From: Streptomyces sp. 3214.6
Lineage (GTDB): Bacteria; Actinomycetota; Actinomycetes; Streptomycetales; Streptomycetaceae
Assembly (NCBI RefSeq): GCF_900129855.1
Contig: NZ_LT670819.1
Location: 1,054,001-1,118,000, forward strand
DNA: 64,000 bases
Reading direction: 5' to 3'
Each line of letters opens with the position of its first letter. The first letter of the stretch is position 1. A program made the position numbers and the translations under genes. This document shows positions 1 through 8,174 of this stretch, piece after piece. Below the pieces are notes generated by a model. That model had not been told where the DNA came from. It saw nothing but the letters and a program-made list of their open reading frames with translations, and did no database searches.

Positions 1-2
1 CG

Positions 3-1181
3 CTGGGCCTGTGGCAGGTGCGCTGGCAGCGGCGGCTCGTGGTGCTCTCCAACAAGCTCAACAACCAGGCGTTCCAGACCCTGCGCGGGCTGCCGAAGCT
101 GCGGGTGGCGGCCGCCGAGAACTACGCGTACGCGGCCTGGGCGGCGCAGTTCGCGCGCAGCAGGGAGCTCCAGCAGCGCCTCGGCCGGATCAAGAACCTC
201 AACACGGTGCTGGGCTCGGTGTACCTGCCGCTGTGCTCGCTGCTGATGTTCATGCTGCTGGCCGGTCCGGCCCGCGGTGCGCTGTCGGCGGCGGACTTCC
301 TCACCTTCAACACGTCGATGACGATGCTGCTCACCTCGGTCACCTCGCTGACCGGCGCGTTCGTGTCGGCGGTGGCCGCGCTGCCGCTGTTCGAGGAGAT
401 CCGGCCGGTACTGGAGGCCACGCCCGAGGTCCGCACGGGGAACACCCGCCCGGGCCCTCTGACAGGCGCCCTCGAGGCCCGGCGCCTCTCCTTCCGCTAC
501 TCCGACGACGGTCCCCTCGTCCTCGACGACGTCTCCTTCGAGGTGCGGCCGGGCGAGTTCGTGGCGATCGTCGGCCCGAGCGGCTGCGGCAAGTCGACGC
601 TGCTGCGGCTCCTCATCGGCTTCGACAAGCCGGTCTCGGGCAGTGTGCTGTACGACGGCCAGGACCTGGCCGCGCTCGACCAGTCGGCCGTGCGCCGGCA
701 GTGCGGGGTGGTGCTCCAGCACGCCCAGCCGTTCACCGGCTCCCTGCTGGACGTCATCTGCGGCACCGAGGCCTACACGCCGGAGGAGGCGATGGCGGCC
801 GCCGAGCTGGCGGGGCTCGCGGAGGACATCAAGCGCATGCCGATGGGGCTGCACACGATCGTCTCGGGCAGCGGGTCGGTCTCGGGCGGCCAGCGCCAAC
901 GCCTGATGATCGCCCAGGCGTTGATCCGCCGGCCGCGCATCCTGTTCTTCGACGAGGCGACCAGCGCCCTCGACAACGAGACGCAGCGCACGGTCATCGA
1001 GAGCACCCGCAAGCTGAACGCCACCCGGGTCGTCATCGCGCACCGTCTGTCGACGGTGATGGACGCCGACCGGGTCGTCGTCATGGAGAACGGCAAGGTG
1101 GCCCAGCAGGGCCCGCCCGCCCAACTCCTCGCGGACACGGGCGGACGCCTCCACGAGCTGGTACGACGGCAGTTGGCCTGA
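3..1181 (+). CDS. NHLP/NHLM-type bacteriocin export ABC transporter, permease/ATPase (5' truncated by window edge)
   Basis: Open from base 3 of the window, so the N-terminal part is missing. About the first 150 residues are hydrophobic membrane-domain helices and the rest is a full ABC ATPase. Visible motifs are Walker A GPSGCGKST, signature SGGQRQRL, Walker B RILFFDEATSALD and the H-loop IAHRLSTV. The mix of an exporter-type membrane domain and these motifs resembles the second (permease/ATPase) subunit of NHLP-leader peptide exporters, which move ribosomally made peptides across the membrane. Full-length members have about 900 residues, so more than half may lie upstream. The partner subunit and any precursor peptide would be off the left edge. 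The family call beyond ABC exporter rests on overall resemblance; a generic multidrug/peptide exporter is the alternative. Confidence 0.8.
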   Translation: MGLWQVRWQRRLVVLSNKLNNQAFQTLRGLPKLRVAAAENYAYAAWAAQFARSRELQQRLGRIKNLNTVLGSVYLPLCSLLMFMLLAGPARGALSAADFLTFNTSMTMLLTSVTSLTGAFVSAVAALPLFEEIRPVLEATPEVRTGNTRPGPLTGALEARRLSFRYSDDGPLVLDDVSFEVRPGEFVAIVGPSGCGKSTLLRLLIGFDKPVSGSVLYDGQDLAALDQSAVRRQCGVVLQHAQPFTGSLLDVICGTEAYTPEEAMAAAELAGLAEDIKRMPMGLHTIVSGSGSVSGGQRQRLMIAQALIRRPRILFFDEATSALDNETQRTVIESTRKLNATRVVIAHRLSTVMDADRVVVMENGKVAQQGPPAQLLADTGGRLHELVRRQLA

Positions 1182-1269
1182 GGCCTCGGTCGGGGGCGTC
1201 GTCGGAGTGGGGGTCGGCGTCGGTGGCGGCGTCGGCCCTGGCGTCCAGGTCGAAGCGGAGTCCCGCTAG

Positions 1270-1327
1270 CGAAACTTTGCCGTTTCGCTGAAACTCGTCT
1301 AGCCTCTAGGTGTACGAAACCGTTTCG
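1270..1327 (+). promoter_or_regulatory. Promoter with two inverted repeats (TetR-like operators) ahead of the MFS gene
   Basis: Two palindromes share the half-site GAAAC/GTTTC: GTTTCGCTGAAAC at 1282-1294 and CGAAACCGTTTCG at 1315-1327. A further CGAAAC at 1270-1275 mirrors GTTTCG at 1282-1287. Between them sit a plausible -35 TTGCCG (1277-1282) and -10 TAGCCT (1300-1305) spaced by 17 bp, so the repeats flank and overlap the promoter as repressor sites do. No regulator gene lies next to it in this window. Confidence 0.7.
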
Positions 1328-1368
1328 TTTACGTGTTCTTTGCCCTCACGTCCCTGGAGTGGTTCCCC

Positions 1369-2871
1369 ATGTCCTCGAAGACCTTGACGGACGGCACCCG
1401 CACGGGCGCCGAACAGTCGCCGGCCGCACCATCCGCCAAGAAGTGGTGGATCCTCGCGGTCGTCGCACTGGCGCAGCTGATGGTGGTGCTGGACGCCACC
1501 ATCGTGAACATCGCCCTGCCCTCCGCGCAGGCGGACCTCGGCTTCTCCGACGGCAACCGGCAGTGGATCGTCACCGCGTACGCGCTGACGTTCGCCTCAC
1601 TGCTGCTGCTCGGCGGCCGGATAGCCGACCTCTTCGGCCGTAAGACGGCCTTCCTGGTCGGCGTCGTCGGATTCGCCGCCGTCTCCGCACTCGGCGGCGC
1701 CGCGACCAACTTCGAGATGCTCGTCACGGCCCGCGCGCTGCAGGGCGCGTTCGGAGCGCTCCTCGCACCGGCCGCGCTCTCCCTGCTGAACACCACGTTC
1801 ACCGACGCCAAGGAGCGCGCCAGGGCGTTCAGCGTCTACGGCGCCATCGCCGGCGCCGGCGGTGCGGTGGGCCTGCTGCTCGGCGGCCTCCTGACCGACG
1901 CACTCGACTGGCGCTGGACGCTGTACGTCAACGTGGCCATCGCCGTCGTCGCCTTCGCCGGCGGCTGGATGCTGCTGTCCAACCACCGCGACGCCGAGAA
2001 CTCCAAGCTGGACGTGCCCGGCACCGTCCTTGTCGCCGCCGGCCTGTTCTCCCTGGTGTACGGCTTCTCCAACGCCGAGACGCACGACTGGGGCTCGGCG
2101 CAGACCTGGGGCTTCCTGATCGCGGGCGGCGTGCTGCTGGCGGCCTTCACCTGGTGGCAGACGCGTGCCGCGCACCCGCTGCTGCCGCTGCGCATCCTGC
2201 TCGACCGCAACCGCGCGGCCTCCTTCTTCGCCGTGCTGATCTCCGGCGCGGGCATGTTCGGCGTCTTCCTCTTCCTCACCTACTACCTGCAGCTCAACCT
2301 CGGCTTCAGCCCGACGAAGACGGGTGTGGCGTTCCTGCCGATGGTCGGGGCGCTCATGGTCGCGGCACAGGTCGGCACGACGGCCCTGGTCCCGCGGCTC
2401 GGCCCGAAGGCGGTCATCCCGCTGGGCTTCGCGATCGCCGCGGGCGGCATGGCCTGGCTGACCGGGATCGACGTCGACTCCCACTACCTGAGCGCGGTGC
2501 TGCCGCAACTGGTGATCACCGGTATCGGCCTCGGCCTGGTCATGCCGCCCGCCATGCAGCTGGCCACCGGCGGGGTCGCCGCCGAGGACGCGGGTGTGGC
2601 CTCCGCCACCGTCAACGCCATGCAGCAGGTGGGCGGTTCGATCGGCACGGCCCTGCTGAACACCCTCGCCGCGAGCGCCGCGACCGACTACCTCGCCGGA
2701 AAGGACCCGACGAACAAGCTGGTCCAGGCACACGCGACCATCGAGAGCTACACCACCGCCTTCTGGTGGTCGGCCGGCTTCTTCGCGGCGGGCGCAGTCA
2801 TCGCGTTCCTGCTCTTCCGCCGCGGGGTGCCGGAGCAGGACGCGGACGCGGCGCCGGTGATCCACATGTGA
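1369..2871 (+). CDS. MFS transporter, DHA2 (14-TMS) drug exporter family
   Basis: A 500-residue integral membrane protein with about 14 hydrophobic helices. Motif A (GGRIADLFGRK) lies in the loop after helix 2, and the first helix carries LDATIVNIALP, the signature of DHA2 proton-driven exporters (EmrB/QacA type). These exchange protons for hydrophobic drugs at the cytoplasmic membrane. I chose ATG 1369 because GGAG lies about 10 bases upstream; the frame is also open from GTG 1333. Paired GAAAC/GTTTC operators upstream suggest substrate-induced derepression by a TetR-type regulator, which is not encoded next to it. A perfect terminator follows directly. The substrate cannot be inferred. Confidence 0.9.
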   Translation: MSSKTLTDGTRTGAEQSPAAPSAKKWWILAVVALAQLMVVLDATIVNIALPSAQADLGFSDGNRQWIVTAYALTFASLLLLGGRIADLFGRKTAFLVGVVGFAAVSALGGAATNFEMLVTARALQGAFGALLAPAALSLLNTTFTDAKERARAFSVYGAIAGAGGAVGLLLGGLLTDALDWRWTLYVNVAIAVVAFAGGWMLLSNHRDAENSKLDVPGTVLVAAGLFSLVYGFSNAETHDWGSAQTWGFLIAGGVLLAAFTWWQTRAAHPLLPLRILLDRNRAASFFAVLISGAGMFGVFLFLTYYLQLNLGFSPTKTGVAFLPMVGALMVAAQVGTTALVPRLGPKAVIPLGFAIAAGGMAWLTGIDVDSHYLSAVLPQLVITGIGLGLVMPPAMQLATGGVAAEDAGVASATVNAMQQVGGSIGTALLNTLAASAATDYLAGKDPTNKLVQAHATIESYTTAFWWSAGFFAAGAVIAFLLFRRGVPEQDADAAPVIHM

Positions 2872-2900
2872 CGGGCCCTCGGTTCAGAGCCGCACCGGGG

Positions 2901-2937
2901 AGAGGGGCCGCCGTCCACGAGGGACGGCGGCCCCTCT
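2901..2937 (+). terminator. Stem-loop terminator after the MFS gene
   Basis: A perfect 16-bp inverted repeat (AGAGGGGCCGCCGTCC and its complement) with a 5-base loop, 30 bases after the MFS stop. There is no long T tract, as is usual for Streptomyces terminators. Confidence 0.85.
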
Positions 2938-3016
2938 GTGCCGCGCGGGGAAGTTGAGACCGGCGACCGAAACAGGGTGCGCCGCCGGAGGTTTACGCCT
3001 GGGTACTCGACGGTCC

Positions 3017-4018
3017 ATGAGAATAAGCGTGCTGGATGTGGGGTCGAACGCCGTGCGACTGGTGGTGGCGGACGCGGCGGGCGGGGTGCCGCTGCCGGTG
3101 CACACGGCGAAGTGGCGGCTGAGACTGTCCGAGCAGGTCAGGCCCGGTGACCCTATCCCCGACGAGGCCGTGGAACGGCTCGTCAGAGCCGTCGCCGCGG
3201 CGGCCAGGACCGCGGACCGGTGGGGCGCAGCGGGCCCGCTGGCCTTCGCGACCGCCGTGGTACGCGCCGCCCCCAACCGCAGCGAGGTGCTGCGCGTGGT
3301 ACGGGCCCGGACCGGCGTCGCGCTGAGCACTTTGCCGGGCGAGGTGGAGGCCGAGCTGACGTTCCTCGGCGCCCGCCGCTGGATGGGCTGGCGGTCGGGA
3401 CCGCTCGCCCTGCTGGACATCGGGGGCGGTTCCTTCGAAGTGGCCTTCGGCCGGGGCCGGCTGCCGGACTTCGTCGCCTCGCTGCCGCTCGGCGCGGGCC
3501 GCCTCACCCACGACTTCTTCGCGGACCACGACCCGCCGCCCCCGGAGCTCGTCCGCGCGGTCCGGCGCAGGGTCCGCCACCAGCTCAGGGACGTGGCCGT
3601 CCGGATCCGCTGGGAGGGTCCGCGCACGGCGGTGGCCACCTCCCGCACGTTCCAGCAGCTGGGCCGGCTGTGCGGGGCGCCGCCCGGACGGCACGGCCCC
3701 TTCATGGACCGCACCCTGCGCCGCCGCGACCTGGCCGAGGCCGTCGACACGCTGGCTGCGCTCTCCACCGCCGAACGCGCCCGGTTGCCCGGCATCTCCG
3801 CGCCGCGCGCCGCACAGAGTCTGGCCGGTGCCGTGGTCGGGCACACGGCGATGAAGCTCACCGGGCTGACCGCGGTCACCGTCTGCCCGTGGGCGATCCG
3901 GGAGGGCGTCATGCTGCGCCACCTGGAGGACGGCCCGTCCTGGTGGGCGGACCTCACCCGGCTCCCCGACGAGGACGCGCCCCCGGATCCGCTCCCCCTG
4001 CGCCTGGCAAAACACTGA
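3017..4018 (+). CDS. Ppx/GppA family exopolyphosphatase-like phosphatase
   Basis: A 333-residue member of the ASKHA-fold Ppx/GppA family, which hydrolyses polyphosphate or the 5' phosphate of pppGpp. The phosphate-1 motif DVGSNAVRL opens the protein at residues 6-14, and the phosphate-2 motif LLDIGGGSFEV lies near residues 132-142. The length fits the short actinobacterial Ppx forms that lack the C-terminal HD domain. ATG 3017 is chosen because the motif begins five residues later, although the frame is open further upstream. It stands alone between a terminator and a leaderless methyltransferase gene. Polyphosphate and (p)ppGpp cannot be told apart as substrates from sequence. Confidence 0.88.
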   Translation: MRISVLDVGSNAVRLVVADAAGGVPLPVHTAKWRLRLSEQVRPGDPIPDEAVERLVRAVAAAARTADRWGAAGPLAFATAVVRAAPNRSEVLRVVRARTGVALSTLPGEVEAELTFLGARRWMGWRSGPLALLDIGGGSFEVAFGRGRLPDFVASLPLGAGRLTHDFFADHDPPPPELVRAVRRRVRHQLRDVAVRIRWEGPRTAVATSRTFQQLGRLCGAPPGRHGPFMDRTLRRRDLAEAVDTLAALSTAERARLPGISAPRAAQSLAGAVVGHTAMKLTGLTAVTVCPWAIREGVMLRHLEDGPSWWADLTRLPDEDAPPDPLPLRLAKH

Positions 4019-4125
4019 GCACCTGACTCGTTGAGCCGACATGACCGATGGTGCGACGGCTATGGATGACCGGCCGGCCGCGCGGGAACCGGGCCAACTC
4101 AGCGGCCCCCGAGGAATCGGTCATC

Positions 4126-4138
4126 TAGGCTGGCGCGG
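4126..4138 (+). promoter_or_regulatory. -10 box of a leaderless promoter
   Basis: TAGGCT at 4126-4131 lies 6 bases before GTG 4138, so transcription should start at or next to the start codon. There is no Shine-Dalgarno sequence, consistent with a leaderless mRNA. Confidence 0.65.
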
Positions 4139-4986
4139 TGACTGGTGAGCAGGAGCGGGTGCAGCCGTCGGGAGTGTGGGCCACGGCGGTGGGAGTGGCC
4201 AGGGTGCGGGCGCTGGAGACCGAGCGGGAGAACGCGTTGTTCCGCGACCCACTGGCACAGGCCTTCGCCGCCGCCGGCGGCCTGTGGCCCTCCTCGCCGC
4301 CGCCGGGAGACGAGGCCGCGCGACGTCGCCGGCTGGGCGTGGCGTTCTCCATCGTCATCAGGACGAAGTTCCTCGACGACCTGTTGCAGCAGGCCTCCGC
4401 GTCCGGGGTCCGGCAGGTCGTGCTGCTCGGCGCCGGCATGGACAGCCGGGCCTTCCGGATGGACTGGCCCGAGGGCACCCGGCTGTTCGAGGTCGACACC
4501 GCCGCGCCACTGGACTTCAAGGCTGCGGTGCTGCGCCGGGAGCGGGCCGTCGCACGCTGCGAGCGGATCACCGTCGCGGTGGATCTGCGTGAGGACTGGC
4601 CGGGCGCGCTGGCCGCCGCAGGGCACGACCCGGCGATGCCGACCGTGTGGATCGCCGAGGGACTGCTGATCTATCTGCCCGAGGACGCGGTGGAGTTGCT
4701 GCTGGCCCGGATCAGCGCGCAGTCGGCGGCAGGCAGTCGGATGGGGCTGACGTTGGGCTCGCGCGGGGTGATCGAGCGCTTCGGCGCGGACGCCGTGCCG
4801 GGATCGGCGGCGTCCCTGTGGGTCTCGGAGATGCCCGACGACCCGGTGGGCTGGCTGGCCGGGCACGGCTGGGAGGCCGCCGGCCACACCCTGCGCGAAC
4901 GCGCTGCCGCCTACGGCCGCCCGATCAACACCCCGCCGCAGGGCGAGGAACGGCCCGGCGGACTGATCTCGGCGGTCCGCCACTAG
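4138..4986 (+). CDS. Class I SAM-dependent methyltransferase (LCM / TIGR00027-like family)
   Basis: A 282-residue protein of the leucine-carboxyl-methyltransferase-like family that is greatly expanded in actinobacteria. The SAM-binding motif VVLLGAGMDSRAFR lies near residues 95-108. The acidic residue ending the second strand is in LFEVDTAAPLDFK, and the post-motif IAEGLLIYLP lies near residues 174-183. The N-terminal part (VGVARVRALE, FRDPLAQAF) is typical of this group, whose members include methyltransferases of small carboxylates and polyketides. Translation probably starts at GTG 4138 from a leaderless transcript. Its substrate is unknown and the neighbours give no pathway context. Confidence 0.87.
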   Translation: MTGEQERVQPSGVWATAVGVARVRALETERENALFRDPLAQAFAAAGGLWPSSPPPGDEAARRRRLGVAFSIVIRTKFLDDLLQQASASGVRQVVLLGAGMDSRAFRMDWPEGTRLFEVDTAAPLDFKAAVLRRERAVARCERITVAVDLREDWPGALAAAGHDPAMPTVWIAEGLLIYLPEDAVELLLARISAQSAAGSRMGLTLGSRGVIERFGADAVPGSAASLWVSEMPDDPVGWLAGHGWEAAGHTLRERAAAYGRPINTPPQGEERPGGLISAVRH

Positions 4987-5094
4987 GGCGTGTACACCTT
5001 GTTTTCGGGCTCGACCTGGGCGGCCGCGGCCGGGCGCCGCAGCAGGTCGCCTGTCAGGCGTGTCGACCTGACGGCCCGTGCGTCGCCACATGAG

Positions 5095-5140
5095 CCCGGA
5101 GGCCGGCGGGCAGCCCCACTCCGCCCATCCGGCCTCCGGG
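5095..5140. terminator. Bidirectional stem-loop terminator between convergent genes
   Basis: CCCGGAGGCCGG (5095-5106) pairs perfectly with CCGGCCTCCGGG (5129-5140). The 22-base loop contains a nested GGGC/GCCC. It lies between the methyltransferase and the SSI gene, which converge. A second smaller stem, GTCAGG/CCTGAC, is at 5053-5072. Confidence 0.8.
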
Positions 5141-5228
5141 TGCGGGATCGCGTGGTCCCGTGTCAGGGGCTCGCACTCCCCACGTCACGAGCCTCTCGGC
5201 GTCCACGGGAGGCCACCCGATCCCGGTC

Positions 5229-5663
5229 TCAGAAGGTGAAGAGGCTGCTCCCGGCAGCGTTCTTCACGCAGGCGTTGGCGAAGGTGCGCTCGTAGGAGAC
5301 GCGCTTGCCCTGCCAGACGCCGTCGACGGTGACGACCACCGGGTCGTACTGCTTGGTGCACCTGGCGTCACCCGGGGCGGCCAGGGCGTCGAAGTCGCCG
5401 TCGGCGGCGCGCAGTTCGGCGCAGGCGAGGGCGGCGGCGGGGTGGGTGCCGGAGGGGGTCGGTGCGCAGCTCAGGGTCACGGCCCTGGCCGCGTCGACGG
5501 TGGCGGCGCTGTCTCCGTGACCCAGGGTCAGCACGAGGGCCGACGGGGCGTAGAGGGAGGTCGGCGCTGCGGCCGGGGCGGCGAGCGCGGATCCGGTGAG
5601 GGATCCGCAGACGGTGGCGGCCGTGAGGCCGAGGGTCGCTGCCCAGCGCGCGGTGTTCCGCAT
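5229..5663 (-). CDS. Subtilisin inhibitor-like (SSI family) secreted protease inhibitor, Lys at P1
   Basis: A secreted 144-residue precursor. A signal peptide of about 30 residues ends in SALAAPA. The mature SSI fold begins [14 protein letters not shown] and contains the conserved [15 protein letters not shown]. Four cysteines match the two SSI disulfides. The reactive-site loop reads CTKQYDP, so P1 is Lys instead of the Met of classical SSI. This predicts inhibition of trypsin- or plasmin-like serine proteases, as in the plasminostreptin-type members. ATG 5663 has GGAAGG 9 bases upstream; the ATG at 5672 sits directly on that ribosome site and is less likely. SSI proteins are secreted around aerial growth to restrain extracellular proteases. 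Confidence 0.95.
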   Translation of the reverse strand: MRNTARWAATLGLTAATVCGSLTGSALAAPAAAPTSLYAPSALVLTLGHGDSAATVDAARAVTLSCAPTPSGTHPAAALACAELRAADGDFDALAAPGDARCTKQYDPVVVTVDGVWQGKRVSYERTFANACVKNAAGSSLFTF

Positions 5664-6020
5664 TGTGTGCATCCTTCCGCTCGATTCGGGGGTGTGCCGG
5701 TCCGACTCGGTCGGTGCCGAACGCGGCGAGCGCGAGTCTGCCGAGTCCGCCGCCGAATATCACCTCGACCCCATCGGTTTCAGTAACCTTGCGTATTGAA
5801 TCAGTGGCGTGAAGTCACGGAATTCGAACGCTCCAACGCCGAAAGCAAGCGCTTCGTGATCCCTTCGGTCCGCTCGATGACCGGTTTTCATAGCTTCGTT
5901 AATCGGCCTGAAACATTCCGCTCCGGCCCCCGGGCCGCCCCGCCCCTTCCCCCGTTGCGCTCTCGGCGGACTCCTGGGCGATCCCTTGTGTTCACCTGCC
6001 TGCGGAGTAATGGTGATTAC
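5664..6020. other. Intergenic region, divergent promoters
   Basis: A 357-base spacer, less GC-rich than its surroundings around 5750-5920. It must hold the promoter of the SSI gene (leftward) and of the hypothetical gene (rightward). A weak leftward TTACTG / TGATAT pair with 18-bp spacing lies near 5755-5785. I see no convincing gene in it. Confidence 0.4.
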
Positions 6021-6605
6021 ATGATTACGACAGAGCAGAGAGAGAAGCTGAGGGGCTGGTTCGCGGGCCGGCTGCCCGACGACCTCTTCGAGGAACTCAC
6101 CGAGGTGACGGTCGACCGCGAGGAGATCACCGTGATCGGCCGCGTCCCCGCACCCCGGCTGAGCGAGGACGCCCCGGCCGCCGAGCGGGAGGCTGCCGTC
6201 ACCGCCCGGATCCAGGAGTTCCGGGAGCGCACCCGCGAGACCCGGATGGCCGTGGCCCGCGACGCCGAGCACCGCTTCCGGCGGAAGGTGTCCTGGGGTG
6301 TGGTGTGCGACGGGGAGCGCGCCCTGTTCACCCATGTGGCCGCGCCGGTCATGACCCGGCTGCGGCAGCCCGAGCGCCAGGTCCTCGACACACTGATCGC
6401 CGCGGGCGTGGCCCGCAGCCGCAGCGACGCCCTCGCCTGGTGCGTCCGGCTGGTCCAGCGGCACACCGACGACTGGCTCACCGAACTGCGGGACTCCCTC
6501 GAACACGTCCAACGGGTGCGCGCCCAGGGGCCTGACGCGGGGCAGGACGTGGAGCAGGACACCGCCCAGGAGGACACGGGGGGTGGCGGATCCGCCCACT
6601 CATGA
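6021..6605 (+). CDS. Conserved hypothetical protein, 194 aa
   Basis: I do not recognise a named family. The protein is soluble and strongly charged, beginning MITTEQREKLRGWF. A central arginine/glutamate-rich helix (residues about 55-85) includes RERTRETRMAVARDAEHRF. It is followed by a helical segment, VARSRSDALAWCVRLVQRH, that resembles the DNA-binding or dimerising part of ribbon-helix-helix-like proteins. The tail is low-complexity, acidic and Gly-rich. ATG 6021 is preceded by GGAG at an unusually long 13-base distance; the same frame is open to 5796 but that part has no coding character. It could be a small regulator or a structural adapter; neither is proven. Confidence 0.7.
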   Translation: MITTEQREKLRGWFAGRLPDDLFEELTEVTVDREEITVIGRVPAPRLSEDAPAAEREAAVTARIQEFRERTRETRMAVARDAEHRFRRKVSWGVVCDGERALFTHVAAPVMTRLRQPERQVLDTLIAAGVARSRSDALAWCVRLVQRHTDDWLTELRDSLEHVQRVRAQGPDAGQDVEQDTAQEDTGGGGSAHS

Positions 6606-6725
6606 CGCCGAATAAGGACGAGTCGGAGGTCCCAGGACAGACCCTCACCGCCCCGAACCTACCCACCGGTATCGTCGCCCTGCTACGCACGCTCGACACG
6701 GGACGACGAGAGGCGGCATGGACGG

Positions 6726-7895
6726 ATGGCCAAGCACTGGGCGGACTTCCAGTACGAGATCTACCTCAACGGGATGACGGGCGCGGTCCCCCGGCTGCCC
6801 ACCGATCTGACCCGGCTGGAGGAGCTCACCGAGCAGCGGCTCGGGCCGGGTCCGGTCGGCTACGTTGCGGGCAGCGCGGGGAACGGCAGCACGGCACGGG
6901 CGAACCGCGCTGCTCTGGAGCGCCGCCGGATCGTGCCACGCATGCTGCGGGACGTGCACGAACGCGATCTGTCGGTCGAGGTGCTGGGCCGCTCACTGCC
7001 CGCCCCGCTGGCCCTGGCCCCGGTCGGCGTGCTGTCGATCATGCACCCGGAGGCGGAGTCGGCTGCGGCCCGGGCCGCGGGCGCGCAGGGGGTGCCGTAC
7101 ATCCTGTCGTCGGCGTCCAGCACGCCGATCGAGCAGGTGGCCGAGACGATGGGCGACGCCGAACGCTGGTTCCAGCTGTACTGGTCCAAGGACCGGGAGG
7201 TGACGCGGAGTCTCCTCGGCCGGGCGAGGGCAAGCGGATACACGGTGCTCGTCGTCACCCTGGACACCCCGCTGCTGGCATGGCGGCCGCGCGACCTCGA
7301 CCAGGCCTACCTGCCGTTCCTGCACGGCGTCGGCACCGCGAACTACTTCACCGACCCGGCCTTCCGCGCGGGCCTGGCCAAGCCGGTGCACGAGGACCCG
7401 AACGCGGCCGTCCTGCACTTCGTCAGCCTGTTCGCGGACCCCGGAAAGACCTGGCCGGACCTGTCGTTCCTGCGGGAGAACTGGGACGGACCGATCGTCC
7501 TCAAGGGAGTCCTGCACCCGGGCGACGCCCGGCTCGCCGCCGACGCCGGGATGGACGGGGTGGTGGTCTCCAACCACGGGGGCCGGCAGGTGGCCGGTTC
7601 GGTCGCCGCCGCCGACGCGCTGCCCGGGGTGGCGCGGGCGGTCGGCGACCGGCTGACCGTGCTGTTCGACAGCGGGGTGCGCACCGGCGACGACGTCTTC
7701 AAGGCGCTCGCCCTCGGCGCGCGGGCGGTCCTGCTGGGCCGGCCCTACGTCTACGGGCTGGGCCTGGACGGACAGCCGGGCGTCGAGCACGTGATCCGCT
7801 GCCTGCTCGCCGAGTTCGACCTCACCCTGGCCCTGTCCGGCCACGCCACCCCGGCGACGGTCGGCCAGGCGGACCTCGTCGAGGACGCCGGATAA
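6726..7895 (+). CDS. Lactate 2-monooxygenase / FMN-dependent alpha-hydroxy-acid oxidoreductase
   Basis: A 389-residue FMN-dependent alpha-hydroxy-acid dehydrogenase of the LldD/LMO family. It oxidises L-lactate or a related 2-hydroxy acid in the cytoplasm. The catalytic base His is in VVSNHGGRQV (H284), the flavin-contacting lysine in GPIVLKG (K260), and the FMN phosphate region is DSGVRTGDDVFKALALGARAV. The substrate-side motif FQLYWSKDR is conserved, and the long insert around residues 185-250 (AWRPRDLDQAYLPF) matches lactate 2-monooxygenases more than L-lactate dehydrogenases. It appears monocistronic. Assignment to lactate is inferred; mandelate or glycolate homologues look alike. Confidence 0.9.
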   Translation: MAKHWADFQYEIYLNGMTGAVPRLPTDLTRLEELTEQRLGPGPVGYVAGSAGNGSTARANRAALERRRIVPRMLRDVHERDLSVEVLGRSLPAPLALAPVGVLSIMHPEAESAAARAAGAQGVPYILSSASSTPIEQVAETMGDAERWFQLYWSKDREVTRSLLGRARASGYTVLVVTLDTPLLAWRPRDLDQAYLPFLHGVGTANYFTDPAFRAGLAKPVHEDPNAAVLHFVSLFADPGKTWPDLSFLRENWDGPIVLKGVLHPGDARLAADAGMDGVVVSNHGGRQVAGSVAAADALPGVARAVGDRLTVLFDSGVRTGDDVFKALALGARAVLLGRPYVYGLGLDGQPGVEHVIRCLLAEFDLTLALSGHATPATVGQADLVEDAG

Positions 7896-8174
7896 CCCTG
7901 GCGGGGTCTGTCGGCCGGGCGCAGGCCGGCCGGGCACCCCGCGCGTGGCAGGTCGTCGCGCCCTGCGCGGCCATGGCTCACCGCGACACCGCCGCGCCGA
8001 CCGGCCGCCGCCCGAGGACCGCCGCCCGAGGACCGCCGCCTGCCGCGCGGATCGGCCGGGCTCGCGGGCCGGGCCCCTGCGGCACTCCCCCAGGGCCTTC
8101 GACCGCGGTGCCGTTGGGCGACCGGCTCGCCGGCGGCCCGTGGGCAGCGCGCCCCGCCTACCGGGGGGCGGCCC
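7896..8174. other. Intergenic region between convergent genes
   Basis: 279 bases between two convergent stops. A direct repeat of CGCCCGAGGACCGC occurs near 8011-8039 and GC-rich imperfect inverted repeats occur around 7905-7945, but I see no clean terminator and no gene. Confidence 0.4.
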
